A DNA stretch of 33,071 nucleotides from Legionella genomosp. 1 (GTDB lineage Bacteria; Pseudomonadota; Gammaproteobacteria; Legionellales; Legionellaceae), in assembly GCA_945862405.1 (NCBI GenBank), contig CAMAYX010000005.1, positions 1 to 33,071 on the forward strand. The letters run 5' to 3'. The notes under the pieces are model-generated. The model did not search any database. It was not told the DNA's origin and saw only the letters and a program-made list of their open reading frames with translations. Position numbers and translations under genes: made by a program. Positions within the stretch are counted from its first letter, which is position 1; each line of letters opens with the position of its first letter. Positions 16,083-24,710 of the stretch are shown piece by piece.

Positions 16083-16211
16083 AGAAAAGTTTCAGCTTTT
16101 AGTGCAGGTTGTACGATCTCAGGATTACAAAAAGCGGAGCATACATACTGGTATGTGAGCATTTTTTTAATCCTGAGATCGTACAAGATGCGCCAAAGAT
16201 GGGACTTTTCT
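16083..16211 (-). repeat. Large palindromic element, copy 2 (inverted orientation)
   Basis: Central arms TTGTACGATCTCAGGATTA (16109-16127) and exact complement (16168-16186), 19 bp. The outer ends AGAAAAGT (16083-16090) and ACTTTTCT (16204-16211) also pair. The reverse complement of its centre (AATGCTCACATACC and so on) matches the centre of copy 1, so the two copies are inverted relative to each other. The right end supplies part of the fis stop codon (TAG, 16210-16212). Confidence 0.8.
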
Positions 16212-16491
16212 AATCTCGGCTGCCTACGTATTTATCATCAAAATAACGGCGCAGTTTGGTACGTAGGGTACCTCTGCTAATACCTAGCATGATAGCAGCG
16301 CGAGATTGATTATACTTGCAATGCTCCATAACAGCCCTGAATAATGGGGTTTCAATTTCTTCCAAAACAAATTGATATAAATCAACAGGATCAGTACCCT
16401 TGAGTTCGGAAAAATATTTTTGCACTGATTGAGTTACACTCTCTGCCAATGACGCAGTAGTATCCCCAGCTTCATTGCCGATTGTTGTCAT
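16210..16491 (-). CDS. fis: Fis family nucleoid-associated DNA-binding protein
   Basis: 93 residues. The C-terminal helix-turn-helix NQSRAAIMLGISRGTLRTKL (61-80) is nearly the canonical Fis sequence; the N-terminal half carries the helical dimerisation region including LYQFVLEEIETPLFRAVMEHC (38-58). Fis bends DNA, activates rRNA promoters and shapes the nucleoid; in Legionella and Coxiella relatives Fis paralogues also act on virulence genes. There is no dusB upstream as in E. coli. A tail of about ten residues (FDDKYVGSRD) follows the usual Fis end, and its stop overlaps the palindromic element. Strong AAGGAG ribosome site. Confidence 0.93.
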   Translation of the reverse strand: MTTIGNEAGDTTASLAESVTQSVQKYFSELKGTDPVDLYQFVLEEIETPLFRAVMEHCKYNQSRAAIMLGISRGTLRTKLRRYFDDKYVGSRD

Positions 16492-16520
16492 TATTATTAA
16501 CTCCTTCTTTCAAAAAAAGT

Positions 16521-16549
16521 ATTTTAACGAATTGAACTGATTGGAACAA
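16521..16549 (-). promoter_or_regulatory. Putative fis promoter
   Basis: Minus strand -35 TTGTTC (16544-16549) and -10 TAAAAT (16521-16526) with a 17-bp spacer, between the DUF945 terminator and the fis ribosome site. Confidence 0.5.
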
Positions 16550-16578
16550 GCAAAAAGCTTGTAAATATTGGGTAAATT

Positions 16579-16601
16579 TAGGGTGGTCGGGGACCACCCT
16601 A
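16579..16601 (-). terminator. Terminator-like hairpin after the DUF945 gene
   Basis: Perfect 10-bp stem TAGGGTGGTC (16579-16588) / GACCACCCTA (16592-16601) with a 3-nt loop, 8 bp after the stop codon. Very stable, but followed on the minus strand by AATTTACCC and not a pure U-tract. Confidence 0.65.
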
Positions 16602-16609
16602 GTGAGAAA

Positions 16610-18223
16610 TTAAAATTTCATAGTTGAAGGATTAAATGGCTGTCCATTAACCGTCAATTGGCCATCAGTTAATTTAAACTCAACGACATAATCATCGCCT
16701 TTAGCTACTAAAACTCCAGCCTGAACTAAACTTGCCAATTTCTCGTCAGTTTGGGCTTTAGCTTTAGCATCGATTTCTTCAGGCGTGGCAGGCGTGGCAG
16801 GTGTAGCAGAAGGTGTAGCAGTTTGAGCCTGTGCATCGGTTTGTGGTTTATCCGCGCTTGCAGTTTGACCTAAATCAGGAGCCATTGACTTTTGAGCATC
16901 TGCGGGCGTAGTTGTATTGCTCTCAACACCATTCGCTTGAGCATCTTGCGTTTTGTCATGCTGCATTTGATCAACCATTGCTTGTTGCAAGCTAGGTTGT
17001 TTCAGCTGCTGTTTAGCAGACTCTTGCATTACCTGTTTCACAATTGCCGCTGGTACTTTGACTCTTCCTTCCCCTTGGATTTTTTGAATCATTTGGAATG
17101 GATTAGACATATCACCTTGAGGCAGGCTTACCAACAGATTGCCTTCAATTTTTCCTTCAGGCATTGAAAAACTCAACTCAGTAATTTTAAACTCAGCGCC
17201 TTTACTGAATAATTTTGGCAATTGCGGCAAGAGAGCCATCATTGCTTGCTGTTTTTCGGCATCAGTACCTTGCTGCATTTTGTTAATGTCTTTATTCATT
17301 TGCGCAAGTACTTGGGCATCTAAATTTTTAAGCGACATTTTTAAGATCCCAGGGCCGTAGGTTTTATCATTCGCTAAAACCTTATCCAGAGAAGTCTCAA
17401 AATATGAATTAAACAAGCCACCATCTATGTCGCTGCTGGATTGAACAGCAAATTTCTCAAGTTCAAAAACTTTTTGTCCTTTGTCTTCTACTACCAAAGA
17501 AGGTACAGACATATTGGCTTCGCCTAAATATAAGCCTTCTTCTGTTTCATGAAGATTATATTCACTGCTAATCTTACCAACATTGGCTTTAGTAGTATCT
17601 TTTTCAAATTTCATTCCATCAACAGTTAGGTCCCCATCAATTTTTCCTAAATTAGAAGAAACTGTGATGTCATTTGTTAATCCAAGCCATTCAAATGTTC
17701 CGGTATTATTTTTTCCAATCAATTTAAAGGTAGGAACTTCAATACGCAGACGGCTTCTGTTTAAGTAATTAACCAGTACACTGATTTTTACTTCTGGCTT
17801 GATGGAATCATTCGTAAATAATTCTGTGAACTGTTGCGACAGTTCTTTAGCTGCTGGTGGAGGAATCTGAATTGTTGTATCAGCATAACCTAAGCCAAAC
17901 CGCATTGTTGAGTCAGCAAAAACAAAAGGACCATGATAAATCTTCAGCGGCATATCCAAGTCATAATCTTGTGCAGCCACAGTGCTTGATTGCCCATCTT
18001 CATTTTTGACAACGTGCTCAGGTATGTGCAAAGTCCAATGGAATTGTGCCAAAGAAGTAAACCATCCACGATCATACTTCTGAATATCCAAATGCAAGCC
18101 GTTAGATTGATTAATCATATGCGCATTTTTGTTCAAGGTACGCTCAGTGACCACGCCCATACCATAATAACCACCGAGGACTAGAACGGCTAAAATAACC
18201 ACTAATCCTATCAACTTTTTCAT
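16610..18223 (-). CDS. DUF945 (YdgA-like) membrane-anchored protein
   Basis: 537 residues. An N-terminal signal anchor (about 3-20, IGLVVILAVLVLGGYYGMG) is followed by the DUF945 pattern: GLHLDIQKYDRGWFTSLAQFHW near the start, then a long beta-rich periplasmic domain. DUF945 members (for example YdgA) are envelope proteins without a settled biochemical role. Near the C-terminus (about 435-495) is a low-complexity Ala/Thr/Pro/Gln linker with short repeats (TPSATPATPATPEE), before a last beta-rich module (VEFKLTDGQLTVNGQPFNP). Good ribosome site (GGAG). Its own promoter and terminator make it a single-gene unit. Confidence 0.8.
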   Translation of the reverse strand: MKKLIGLVVILAVLVLGGYYGMGVVTERTLNKNAHMINQSNGLHLDIQKYDRGWFTSLAQFHWTLHIPEHVVKNEDGQSSTVAAQDYDLDMPLKIYHGPFVFADSTMRFGLGYADTTIQIPPPAAKELSQQFTELFTNDSIKPEVKISVLVNYLNRSRLRIEVPTFKLIGKNNTGTFEWLGLTNDITVSSNLGKIDGDLTVDGMKFEKDTTKANVGKISSEYNLHETEEGLYLGEANMSVPSLVVEDKGQKVFELEKFAVQSSSDIDGGLFNSYFETSLDKVLANDKTYGPGILKMSLKNLDAQVLAQMNKDINKMQQGTDAEKQQAMMALLPQLPKLFSKGAEFKITELSFSMPEGKIEGNLLVSLPQGDMSNPFQMIQKIQGEGRVKVPAAIVKQVMQESAKQQLKQPSLQQAMVDQMQHDKTQDAQANGVESNTTTPADAQKSMAPDLGQTASADKPQTDAQAQTATPSATPATPATPEEIDAKAKAQTDEKLASLVQAGVLVAKGDDYVVEFKLTDGQLTVNGQPFNPSTMKF

Positions 18224-18291
18224 TATTATTATCTCCGTTTAGTAAAAATGCTCGCTGGCTGTGGCAACCACGCTTTGAGGCACAACCCCTA

Positions 18292-18321
18292 ATATTAAAG
18301 CATGATAATAATTGATAGCAA
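18292..18321 (-). promoter_or_regulatory. Putative promoter of the DUF945 gene
   Basis: Minus strand -35 TTGCTA (18316-18321) and -10 TAATAT (18292-18297), 18-bp spacer. Moderate match only. Confidence 0.35.
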
Positions 18322-18337
18322 GTTAAGCGGTTAAAAT

Positions 18338-18362
18338 AAAAAAGCCCCAGATTGTTTGGGGC
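18338..18362 (-). terminator. Intrinsic terminator of the MFS gene
   Basis: Minus-strand hairpin GCCCCA-AACAATC-TGGGGC (18344-18362) followed directly by TTTTTTATTTT. A classic rho-independent terminator, 18 bp after the MFS stop. Confidence 0.85.
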
Positions 18363-18380
18363 ATTTTTACAAACTTCATT

Positions 18381-19670
18381 CTAATGCGGTTTGATGGGTT
18401 TACAATAAGTTTCTTTTACCGCGAAGGCTAATATCAAAGCAACTAACGAACAGAAGGGTAAAATACGTAACCCATGCTGAAAATCTGAAAGTAATAAAGT
18501 ATCTACTCGGTATGCTCTTGCACCTGACACAGAATCCACTAAGTACCCTACAATAGGTTGTAAAGATGCCCCCACAGCGATGGAAATCATATTGGTGAAT
18601 GCAATTGAAGTACCGATAACATTTCGCTCATGGAATTCGGTAGATACCGCATAAGCTATTGCAACACCAGTATTGGTTAAACCATAGGCAAAGAATATCA
18701 AGTAGGCTGTTGTTGTATCCATATGAGGGTAAAACACGAACATGGACGAAAGAAACAAACCAAAGATCGCCGAAATGATCAACATGGGTTTACGCCGCCC
18801 CCATTTGTCCGATAACCATCCTGATATCGGGCCGCCAATCCCCCAACCAATAAAAATTAACCCAGTAGCAAATGCTGCAGAATGTGCATTTAAGCCACGG
18901 CCAAATTGTAAGTAAGCCGGTCCAATTGCCTCACCAATAACTGCAGTTGGTCCAAAAAGAAAACCAGCATACATCGCATTAATCCAAGTTTGCCGATGCG
19001 AAAGAATAATCTTAAGACTTTGTAGTATTCCTATCTTATCTTCTGATCTAATTTCATGTTTTTTAGAGGCGGGATTATCTTGAATATATTGATAGAGTAA
19101 TGCGGCTAGGATAATGAACAAGAAAGCAATGACCAACATGCTATGACGCCAGCCCACCAAGCCGACCAGAAATGATACGGGCACTTGAGCTGCGGCGCCC
19201 AACATTCCCAAGGCTTGGGTTAGACCCGCTAATAAACCTAACATCGCTGGAGGGAACCAAGAAGTTGCTAGACGTAGTGCAGAAATAAAAGCAAAAGCAG
19301 CACTAAAACCAATTAACATACGACCTACAGAGGCCGTAAATAACCCATTTGCCAAACCAAATACACAACAACCAAAGGCGGTAATCAGCGACATGATAGT
19401 AAGAATCCACCGGATGCTGATCCTATCAACGGTGAGTCCTACAGGAATTTGCATCAAAATATAAGGGATATAGAATGACGCCGTTAAGATACCAAAGCCC
19501 GCTTCATTGATTCCGAAATCCATTTGCAAAAATCGATGCATCACTCCAGGAGCAACGCGGGCCATATAGTCGGAAAAGTAAAATGCTGCTGCTAAGCCCC
19601 ATATGAGCCATGCAAACCCCATATTTTTTTTGAGACCTGTTTTTTCATTTGGAGGGGCAACTGTATTCAT
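18381..19670 (-). CDS. Major facilitator superfamily transporter
   Basis: 429 residues with about 12 membrane helices. Signatures: DRISIRW after helix 2 region (about 82-88) and the cytoplasmic loop motif SDKWGRRKP in the second half. The sequence style (MDFGINEAGFGILTASFYIPY, PVGLTVDRISIRW) resembles the large MFS families expanded in Legionella and Coxiella, including the Pht nutrient transporters, but I cannot assign a substrate. Monocistronic, with its own promoter and a strong terminator. Confidence 0.88.
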   Translation of the reverse strand: MNTVAPPNEKTGLKKNMGFAWLIWGLAAAFYFSDYMARVAPGVMHRFLQMDFGINEAGFGILTASFYIPYILMQIPVGLTVDRISIRWILTIMSLITAFGCCVFGLANGLFTASVGRMLIGFSAAFAFISALRLATSWFPPAMLGLLAGLTQALGMLGAAAQVPVSFLVGLVGWRHSMLVIAFLFIILAALLYQYIQDNPASKKHEIRSEDKIGILQSLKIILSHRQTWINAMYAGFLFGPTAVIGEAIGPAYLQFGRGLNAHSAAFATGLIFIGWGIGGPISGWLSDKWGRRKPMLIISAIFGLFLSSMFVFYPHMDTTTAYLIFFAYGLTNTGVAIAYAVSTEFHERNVIGTSIAFTNMISIAVGASLQPIVGYLVDSVSGARAYRVDTLLLSDFQHGLRILPFCSLVALILAFAVKETYCKPIKPH

Positions 19671-19751
19671 AAACTCACTTTTTAATAAGCCAATAGATTG
19701 TCTCTGTAAACACTTCTAAAACATCCACAAATACCACATAGCAAAGGTTTT

Positions 19752-19779
19752 ATTATACTTAGAGCGATAATTAATTCAA
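19752..19779 (-). promoter_or_regulatory. MFS gene promoter
   Basis: Minus strand -35 TTGAAT (19774-19779) and -10 TATAAT (19752-19757, perfect), 16-bp spacer; leader of about 75 nt. Confidence 0.6.
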
Positions 19780-19884
19780 CACTTTGATTAGACACAACAC
19801 GATAGCTGTGGAGGTTTACTTCATGACAGAGTACACAACAAGACTAATATTGTAAATAATGTACGTTGACAGCATAGATATGCC

Positions 19885-20773
19885 TTATTTTTTACCCATT
19901 TTACCCTCCTTCCATATGATGAACATCATTCCCAGGATCATGATGAACAGCCAGAAGAACGCATAAGTTCGGGTAAACGTATCCATCGTAAGTGGATTAA
20001 TTAAGGCAGAAGCACCGGTAATGAACGATAAATTCAAGAAATTTGCACCTACGATATTATCTATAGCTAAGTCAGCAACATTTTTTTTGACAGCGGTAAT
20101 GAGCTCAGGAAGTGATGTGCCTATTGCTACAGTCGTTAGACCTATTACTAATGAAGGTATTTGAAGAGCCTTAGCAATGTCAATCCCTGAGTTGACAAGT
20201 AATTTACTGCCACTAATTACTAGTATTGCGCCCAGAAAGAACGTTAACAAAGCTTGGGTTATCGAGACTTTCTTATCGGATTCTTTCGTGGTTTCACTTA
20301 CGGAACTTAGTTTTTTTTGACGCTCAAGAAAAGCTCTTAGGGTATTTAAGCTTAGGATACCCCAGGCCAAAAGCAAACAGTATTAAGCCTGAACTACACG
20401 CTACCTCAAGATCCCAAAAGAATATAAGAACTAAAATAGCCGAGAGAAACATCCAGGTTGAGCGTCTGCGAAAGTCTTTTACATCGATGGCGATGGGCAT
20501 CAAAATCGCAGATATACTTACAATCAGCCCAATATTGGCGATTGCGGAGCCTTCAGCGTTACCTATTGCAATTCCTGAATCACCCAAATAGCTTGCTGTT
20601 GTGGATACTACTAATTCAGGACATGTGGTTGCCAAGCTTACTATGGTCCCGCCAACTACGATTCTAGGTATCCTCATACGCAATGAGATGACGGTGCTTG
20701 AATCAACAAATAAATCCCCACCTTGTAATACCAGGAAAAGACCGATGATAAATAAAAGAATATCAATAATCAT
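19885..20773 (-). pseudogene. Cation/Ca2+ (Na+/Ca2+) exchanger, frameshifted
   Basis: YrbG-like CaCA antiporter split into two overlapping reading frames: 20773-20324 (149 aa) and 20376-19885 (163 aa, TTG start). The first holds alpha-repeat 1 (GGTIVSLATTCPELVVS, then GNAEGSAIANIG); the second holds alpha-repeat 2 (GLTTVAIGTSLPEL, then IVGANFLN). Together they make the full family length of about 300. The break is near 20370 in a T-rich stretch; dropping one T joins the frames as LFALAWGIL. Single-base disruption, a sequencing error, or rarely a programmed shift are the options. Alpha-repeat 1 has ATT where GTS is usual. Good GGGAGA ribosome site at the first start. Confidence 0.8.
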
Positions 20774-20832
20774 AGGATTCTCCCTAAATAATAATTTCCC
20801 TGCATAATAGTTGCTACCTCAGCTTAAAGAAT

Positions 20833-20862
20833 TTGGTCATTGTTGTAGATTATTGTTATGAT
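20833..20862 (+). promoter_or_regulatory. Putative promoter of the SseB-domain gene
   Basis: -35 TTGGTC (20833-20838) and -10 TATGAT (20857-20862), 18-bp spacer. The -10 box overlaps the upstream ATG at 20858, which argues for translation from the internal ATG at 20891. Confidence 0.4.
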
Positions 20863-20890
20863 CCCACCTCGTATTTTTTTTTATGAATTT

Positions 20891-21292
20891 ATGAATGAAT
20901 TAGAAGAGGCCATTGTTAAGGCAATCGCTGCAGAAGGAAACAATAAAGAAGCTAATAAGGCTTATTTGGAATTTATTAAAGCAAACTTCATTATTCCAAT
21001 AGAAAATGGACCTGAAGAAGCGGAACCTAAAGTTTTATTTTTTGAAGAGAACGGCAATACTTTTCTGCCTGTATTTACTAGCTTGGAAATAATGAACAAC
21101 TGGGCATCAGATATTGCTGAGAACATCCAATTGCTGCGATTGTCCGGAGTGGACTTGTTAAAAGGAATAGGGGACAACGTCACTGTTAGCCTAAATATTG
21201 GCAGTAATGCGTATAAGGAATTTAACCCTTCAGAAGTCATGCGCATGCGCAGCATGATTTTAAAGTTTTTCCCCGATAAACGATCTCAATAA
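20891..21292 (+). CDS. SseB N-terminal-domain-like protein
   Basis: 133 residues from the chosen start (144 from the ATG at 20858). Pattern of the SseB N-terminal domain: an initial helix with ELEEAIVKAIAAE, a strand FIIPIEN, KVLFFEENGNTFLPVFTS, a helix EIMNNWASDI, GVDLLKGIGDNVTVSLNIGS and a final NPSEVMRMRSM. The family name comes from an E. coli rhodanese-associated protein; the molecular role of the domain is unsettled. I prefer the internal Met because the upstream ATG overlaps a plausible -10 box. Neither start has a clear Shine-Dalgarno. Confidence 0.65.
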   Translation: MNELEEAIVKAIAAEGNNKEANKAYLEFIKANFIIPIENGPEEAEPKVLFFEENGNTFLPVFTSLEIMNNWASDIAENIQLLRLSGVDLLKGIGDNVTVSLNIGSNAYKEFNPSEVMRMRSMILKFFPDKRSQ

Positions 21293-21307
21293 TGATTCAA
21301 TCTATCT

Positions 21308-21357
21308 GGATTACTTCGTCGCTATGCGCCTCGCAATGACTCAGTGGGCATTGCGAG
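21308..21357. repeat. REP-like palindromic repeat, probable bidirectional terminator
   Basis: CTGGATTACTTCGTCGCTAT followed by GCGCCTCGCAATGAC is a version of the CTGGATTGCTTCGTCGC..CTCGCAATGAC repeat widespread in intracellular bacteria. The second half folds perfectly: CTCGCAATG (21330-21338) with CATTGCGAG (21349-21357), 10-nt loop. It lies between two convergent genes. Confidence 0.65.
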
Positions 21358-21436
21358 CTTAGTAGAAAATTAAATTATATTATATCTTCAAGGCACAAGG
21401 TTGGGTCATTCGACCCAACACTCCTTTAATAATCCT

Positions 21437-21808
21437 TTACGCAACTAAATTAATTATTTGATAACAAAGGAAACTGGATACAGCGATTGCGCTGGTTATC
21501 TCAAATACTTTTGTTAGAAATCCTTCAGCTTTTTCATGAAAATCTAAATCATTGGCGGCTTTTAATGGTTCTTCTACGGCTTTAAGTTCTTTGGTAGATG
21601 CATACAGGGGTTCTTCACCATAAAATCCAGCCCACCACCCTTCCAGCCATTGATCACCTTCTTTAGAACTTTCCTTAAAAGGATTTTCACTTTCTTCAAG
21701 GTCTGCTTGCGCGCACTCATACCCATAAATATAACAATCTTCAAATGTAGGATGATCTATACTAAAACGTAATTTGATGTCCGGTAGTAATTTGCTGATC
21801 TCGTCCAT
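21437..21808 (-). CDS. Small protein with RMF-like segment and C-terminal TM helix
   Basis: 123 residues from the ATG at 21808, preceded by AAGGGG at a proper distance; the longer option (21868) lacks a ribosome site. The middle reads GYECAQADLEESENPF, then WLEGWWAGFYG, which recalls the GYxAG..NPY..WLxGW layout of ribosome-modulation-factor-like proteins; this is a resemblance, not an assignment. The C-terminus (about 103-122, EITSAIAVSSFLCYQIINL) is a probable membrane anchor, unlike RMF. Acidic overall. Confidence 0.55.
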   Translation of the reverse strand: MDEISKLLPDIKLRFSIDHPTFEDCYIYGYECAQADLEESENPFKESSKEGDQWLEGWWAGFYGEEPLYASTKELKAVEEPLKAANDLDFHEKAEGFLTKVFEITSAIAVSSFLCYQIINLVA

Positions 21809-21901
21809 TTTGTACCCCTTGATGTTTCGCTGTTTAGTTAAATAGCAAACAGAACTCTTAAGGTTCATTTTACGACTAACACAAGGTGGTTTGGGGGTGT
21901 T

Positions 21902-21927
21902 TTACAATATTTACAATTTCCTTACAA
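21902..21927 (-). promoter_or_regulatory. Three phased TTGTAA repeats upstream of the small membrane protein
   Basis: On the minus strand TTGTAA occurs three times (21922-21927, 21911-21916, 21902-21907), 11 and 9 bp apart. The first could be a -35 box with TAAAAC as -10 at 17 bp. It may equally be an A/T-rich regulator site. Confidence 0.35.
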
Positions 21928-21944
21928 TTTAGCCAAAACTCATT

Positions 21945-22592
21945 TTAAGGAGCTAAACGTTGAACGGACCATTGTGCTTCTGCAAGTAGATACCGAAGCC
22001 GGTCATGCAAGCGATTATCGCGGCCCTGCCAGAATTCTATTTCACTGGGAAGCAACTTATATCCACCCCAATGCTGCGGACGAGGCACTTGTTTATCTTT
22101 GTATTGTAGATTTAGTTCTTTGAGGCGCGCCTCAAGAACATCACGACCAGAAATGATTTTACTTTGTGGAGAACTTATAGCGCTTAGTTGGCTTAACGGC
22201 GGACGAGAGGCGAAATAAATATCCGATTGATCTGGGCTTATTTTTTCTACCACGCCACGAACTCTAATTTGTCGTGACATTTGCGGCCAATAAAAGGTCA
22301 AGGCAGCATGGGGATTTTTTTGCAGATGAAGAGCTTTGGTGCTTTGGTAATTGGTATAAAAGACAAACGCATTTTCCTCTAAGCCTTTTAATAGAACAAC
22401 GCGCGCATCTGGATACCCCTGCTCGTCTACGGTAGAAAGTACCATGGCCGTTGGGTCGCTTTTTTCAGTTTCTAATACCTCAGCAAACCATTGCTCAAAC
22501 TGGGTAAATGGGCAAGCAACTGCGCTTGCCTCATTTAAGCTTAGATTACCGTATTCACGGCGAATATCGGCTATCGTTTTCCAACGGCTCAT
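21945..22592 (-). CDS. pdxH: Pyridoxamine/pyridoxine 5'-phosphate oxidase
   Basis: FMN enzyme forming pyridoxal 5'-phosphate. 215 residues, typical. FMN/PLP-binding segments are intact: [11 protein letters not shown] (61-71), [10 protein letters not shown] (78-87), SRQIRVRG (106-113), HWGGYKLLP (174-182) and [13 protein letters not shown] (186-198). It starts 15 bp after the sucD stop (the GAGG ribosome site adjoins that stop), so it is the last gene of the TCA block. Pairing of pdxH with sucD is not the usual gammaproteobacterial order. Confidence 0.96.
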   Translation of the reverse strand: MSRWKTIADIRREYGNLSLNEASAVACPFTQFEQWFAEVLETEKSDPTAMVLSTVDEQGYPDARVVLLKGLEENAFVFYTNYQSTKALHLQKNPHAALTFYWPQMSRQIRVRGVVEKISPDQSDIYFASRPPLSQLSAISSPQSKIISGRDVLEARLKELNLQYKDKQVPRPQHWGGYKLLPSEIEFWQGRDNRLHDRLRYLLAEAQWSVQRLAP

Positions 22593-22607
22593 AGAAATAA
22601 CAGCCTC

Positions 22608-23483
22608 TTACCAGCCAGTGACTTCAGCTATCGCACCAGCTAACTCAGCAGGCGATCTTACCGTTTTAACCCCGGCAGCTTCTAAAGCTGCGAATTTGTC
22701 TGCGGCAGTTCCTTTTCCACCAGAAATAATTGCCCCAGCATGCCCCATACGCTTACCTGCAGGCGCAGTTACTCCGGCAATGTAAGAAACAACCGGTTTG
22801 CTTACGTTTGATTTAATGAACTCAGCTGCTTCTTCTTCAGCTGTTCCACCGATTTCGCCAACAAGAATGATCGCTTCTGTTTTTGGATCTTTTTCAAATA
22901 GGGCAAGTACATCAATAAAATTTGTTCCAGGAATTGGATCCCCTCCAATACCCACGCAAGTGCTCTGCCCGAAACCTGCATCTGTGGTTTGCTTAACAGC
23001 TTCATAAGTCAGTGTACCCGAACGAGATACAATACCTACTTTGCCAGGTAAATGGATAGAACCAGGCATAATTCCAATTTTACATTCGCCAGGAGTAATA
23101 ACCCCAGGGCAATTGGGACCAATTAAACGACTTTGGGTATTATTTTCCAGGTAAACCTTAACTTGCAGCATATCAAGCACGGGAATACCTTCGGTAATGC
23201 ACACAATTAATTTGATACCAGCATCAGCAGCTTCAAGGATAGAATCTTTGCAAAATGGAGCAGGTACATAAATAACCGTGGCATCAGCGCCTGTTTCGGC
23301 CACAGCCTCATGAACCGTATTAAATACCGGCAATCCCAGATGCTCTTGACCACCTTTACCAGGAGTAACGCCTCCAACCATACGAGTGCCGTATTCTAGA
23401 GCTTGCTCTGAATGAAACGTACCTTGCTTACCAGTAAAGCCTTGGCATATTACTTTCGTTTCTTTGTTTATTAATATACTCAT
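22608..23483 (-). CDS. sucD: Succinyl-CoA synthetase, alpha subunit
   Basis: 291 residues. Converts succinyl-CoA, ADP (or GDP) and phosphate to succinate, CoA and ATP with SucC. The CoA-binding start ([17 protein letters not shown]), IGPNCPGVI (121-129) and the phospho-histidine loop [13 protein letters not shown] with His248 are present. Followed at once by pdxH. Confidence 0.97.
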   Translation of the reverse strand: MSILINKETKVICQGFTGKQGTFHSEQALEYGTRMVGGVTPGKGGQEHLGLPVFNTVHEAVAETGADATVIYVPAPFCKDSILEAADAGIKLIVCITEGIPVLDMLQVKVYLENNTQSRLIGPNCPGVITPGECKIGIMPGSIHLPGKVGIVSRSGTLTYEAVKQTTDAGFGQSTCVGIGGDPIPGTNFIDVLALFEKDPKTEAIILVGEIGGTAEEEAAEFIKSNVSKPVVSYIAGVTAPAGKRMGHAGAIISGGKGTAADKFAALEAAGVKTVRSPAELAGAIAEVTGW

Positions 23484-23535
23484 TGTATAACCTCTATAAA
23501 TCGGATGTATTCAAGTGTTCGTATCACTTAAAAAA

Positions 23536-24696
23536 TTAGGCGATCGCCGCCACTATCTTTTTCGCTGCGTCCGTTAAACTGTTCGCACCGATAACGTTTA
23601 GTCCGCTCTTATTTAAAATCTCGGTTCCTAATTCTGCATTATTGCCTTCAAGGCGAACTACTACAGGCACTTGTACCTGCACTTCTTTCACTGCGGCTAG
23701 AATACCTTCAGCAATTAAGTCGCAACGAACAATCCCGCCAAAAATATTTACTAAAATGCCTTTAACATGTTCATCGGACAAAATAATTTTAAAAGCTTCG
23801 CTTACACGCTCTTTAGTAGCGCCGCCACCAACATCTAAGAAGTTCGCAGGCTCACCACCGTGTAATTTGATAACGTCCATGGTTGCCATTGCTAATCCAG
23901 CACCATTAACCATGCAACCTATTTTACCTTCTAAAGGTATGTAATTTAGCTCCCAATCATGAGCACGATTTTCACGCTCATTTTCTTGCGTGGTATCTCT
24001 CATGGCTCTTAGCTTAGGTTGACGATACAAAGCATTAGCATCGATGTTTATTTTTCCATCCAAACAAATTAGATGGCCTGCTTTGTTCACTACTAATGGG
24101 TTAATTTCTAGAAGACTAAGGTCGCACTCGGTAAACATCTTGCCTAAACCCATCATTAAGTGAGTAAACTCTTTAATTTGCTCGCCATCCAATCCTAATT
24201 TAAATGCCAATTCTCGACATTGGAATGGCATAACACCTACCAGCGGATCTACTTCAGCTTTGAAGATTTTTTCAGGAGTCTCTTCAGCCACTTTTTCAAT
24301 ATCTACACCACCTTCAGTGGACGCCATAATTACAACGCGTCGCGAAGCTCTATCCACGACAACACTTAAATACAGCTCACGATCGATGTCGCTGGTTTCT
24401 TCAACCAAAACTGAATTAACAGGCTGACCTAGGGCATCTGTTTGATAGGTTACTAAGCGTTTTCCTAATAAGGATTTTGTAAAGGCGGCCAAATCATCTT
24501 TGGTAGCCAAAACCTTAACTCCGCCAGCTTTTCCTCGACCACCGGCATGCACTTGCGCTTTAACAACCCATTTAGAGGTTGGTAATTTAGCAGCTACTTG
24601 CAGCGCATCTTCAACACTGTGAGCTACTTCGCCTTGAGGAACGGGTAAACCGTAGCTAGCAAATAATTGCTTTGCTTGGTATTCATGTAAATTCAT
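23536..24696 (-). CDS. sucC: Succinyl-CoA synthetase, beta subunit
   Basis: 386 residues from the ATG at 24696 ([12 protein letters not shown], the family start; an earlier in-frame option adds eight unlikely residues). ATP-grasp domain with [21 protein letters not shown] and GKINIDANA, and the C-terminal CoA-ligase domain with [13 protein letters not shown] and [10 protein letters not shown]. It follows an intrinsic-terminator-like hairpin, so its level may be set separately from sucAB. The AGGT ribosome site is modest. Confidence 0.96.
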   Translation of the reverse strand: MNLHEYQAKQLFASYGLPVPQGEVAHSVEDALQVAAKLPTSKWVVKAQVHAGGRGKAGGVKVLATKDDLAAFTKSLLGKRLVTYQTDALGQPVNSVLVEETSDIDRELYLSVVVDRASRRVVIMASTEGGVDIEKVAEETPEKIFKAEVDPLVGVMPFQCRELAFKLGLDGEQIKEFTHLMMGLGKMFTECDLSLLEINPLVVNKAGHLICLDGKINIDANALYRQPKLRAMRDTTQENERENRAHDWELNYIPLEGKIGCMVNGAGLAMATMDVIKLHGGEPANFLDVGGGATKERVSEAFKIILSDEHVKGILVNIFGGIVRCDLIAEGILAAVKEVQVQVPVVVRLEGNNAELGTEILNKSGLNVIGANSLTDAAKKIVAAIA

Positions 24697-24710
24697 TTGA
24701 TTATACCTAT

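Larger units (their letters stand above)
15594..16209. other. Gene-free, repeat-rich region between prs and fis
   Basis: 616 bp with no credible reading frame. It holds a palindromic element at each end (15601-15711 and 16083-16211, the latter reaching into the fis stop codon), a degenerate copy of the outer arm with its own hairpin (about 15778-15818), and an AT-rich core (about 15840-16080) in which I see no gene, tRNA or clear promoter. Confidence 0.8.

Noticed and set aside
16775-16830. Tandem GGCGTGGCA/GGTGTAGCA repeats
   Set aside because: They encode the Ala/Thr/Pro linker of the DUF945 protein; a coding low-complexity tract, not a CRISPR or regulatory repeat.
19823-19855. Ten-codon plus-strand ORF (MTEYTTRLIL) with a good GGAGG 9 nt upstream
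   Set aside because: Too short, with no plausible promoter; it lies in the upstream region of the divergent MFS gene and ends without a structure. Kept only as a curiosity.
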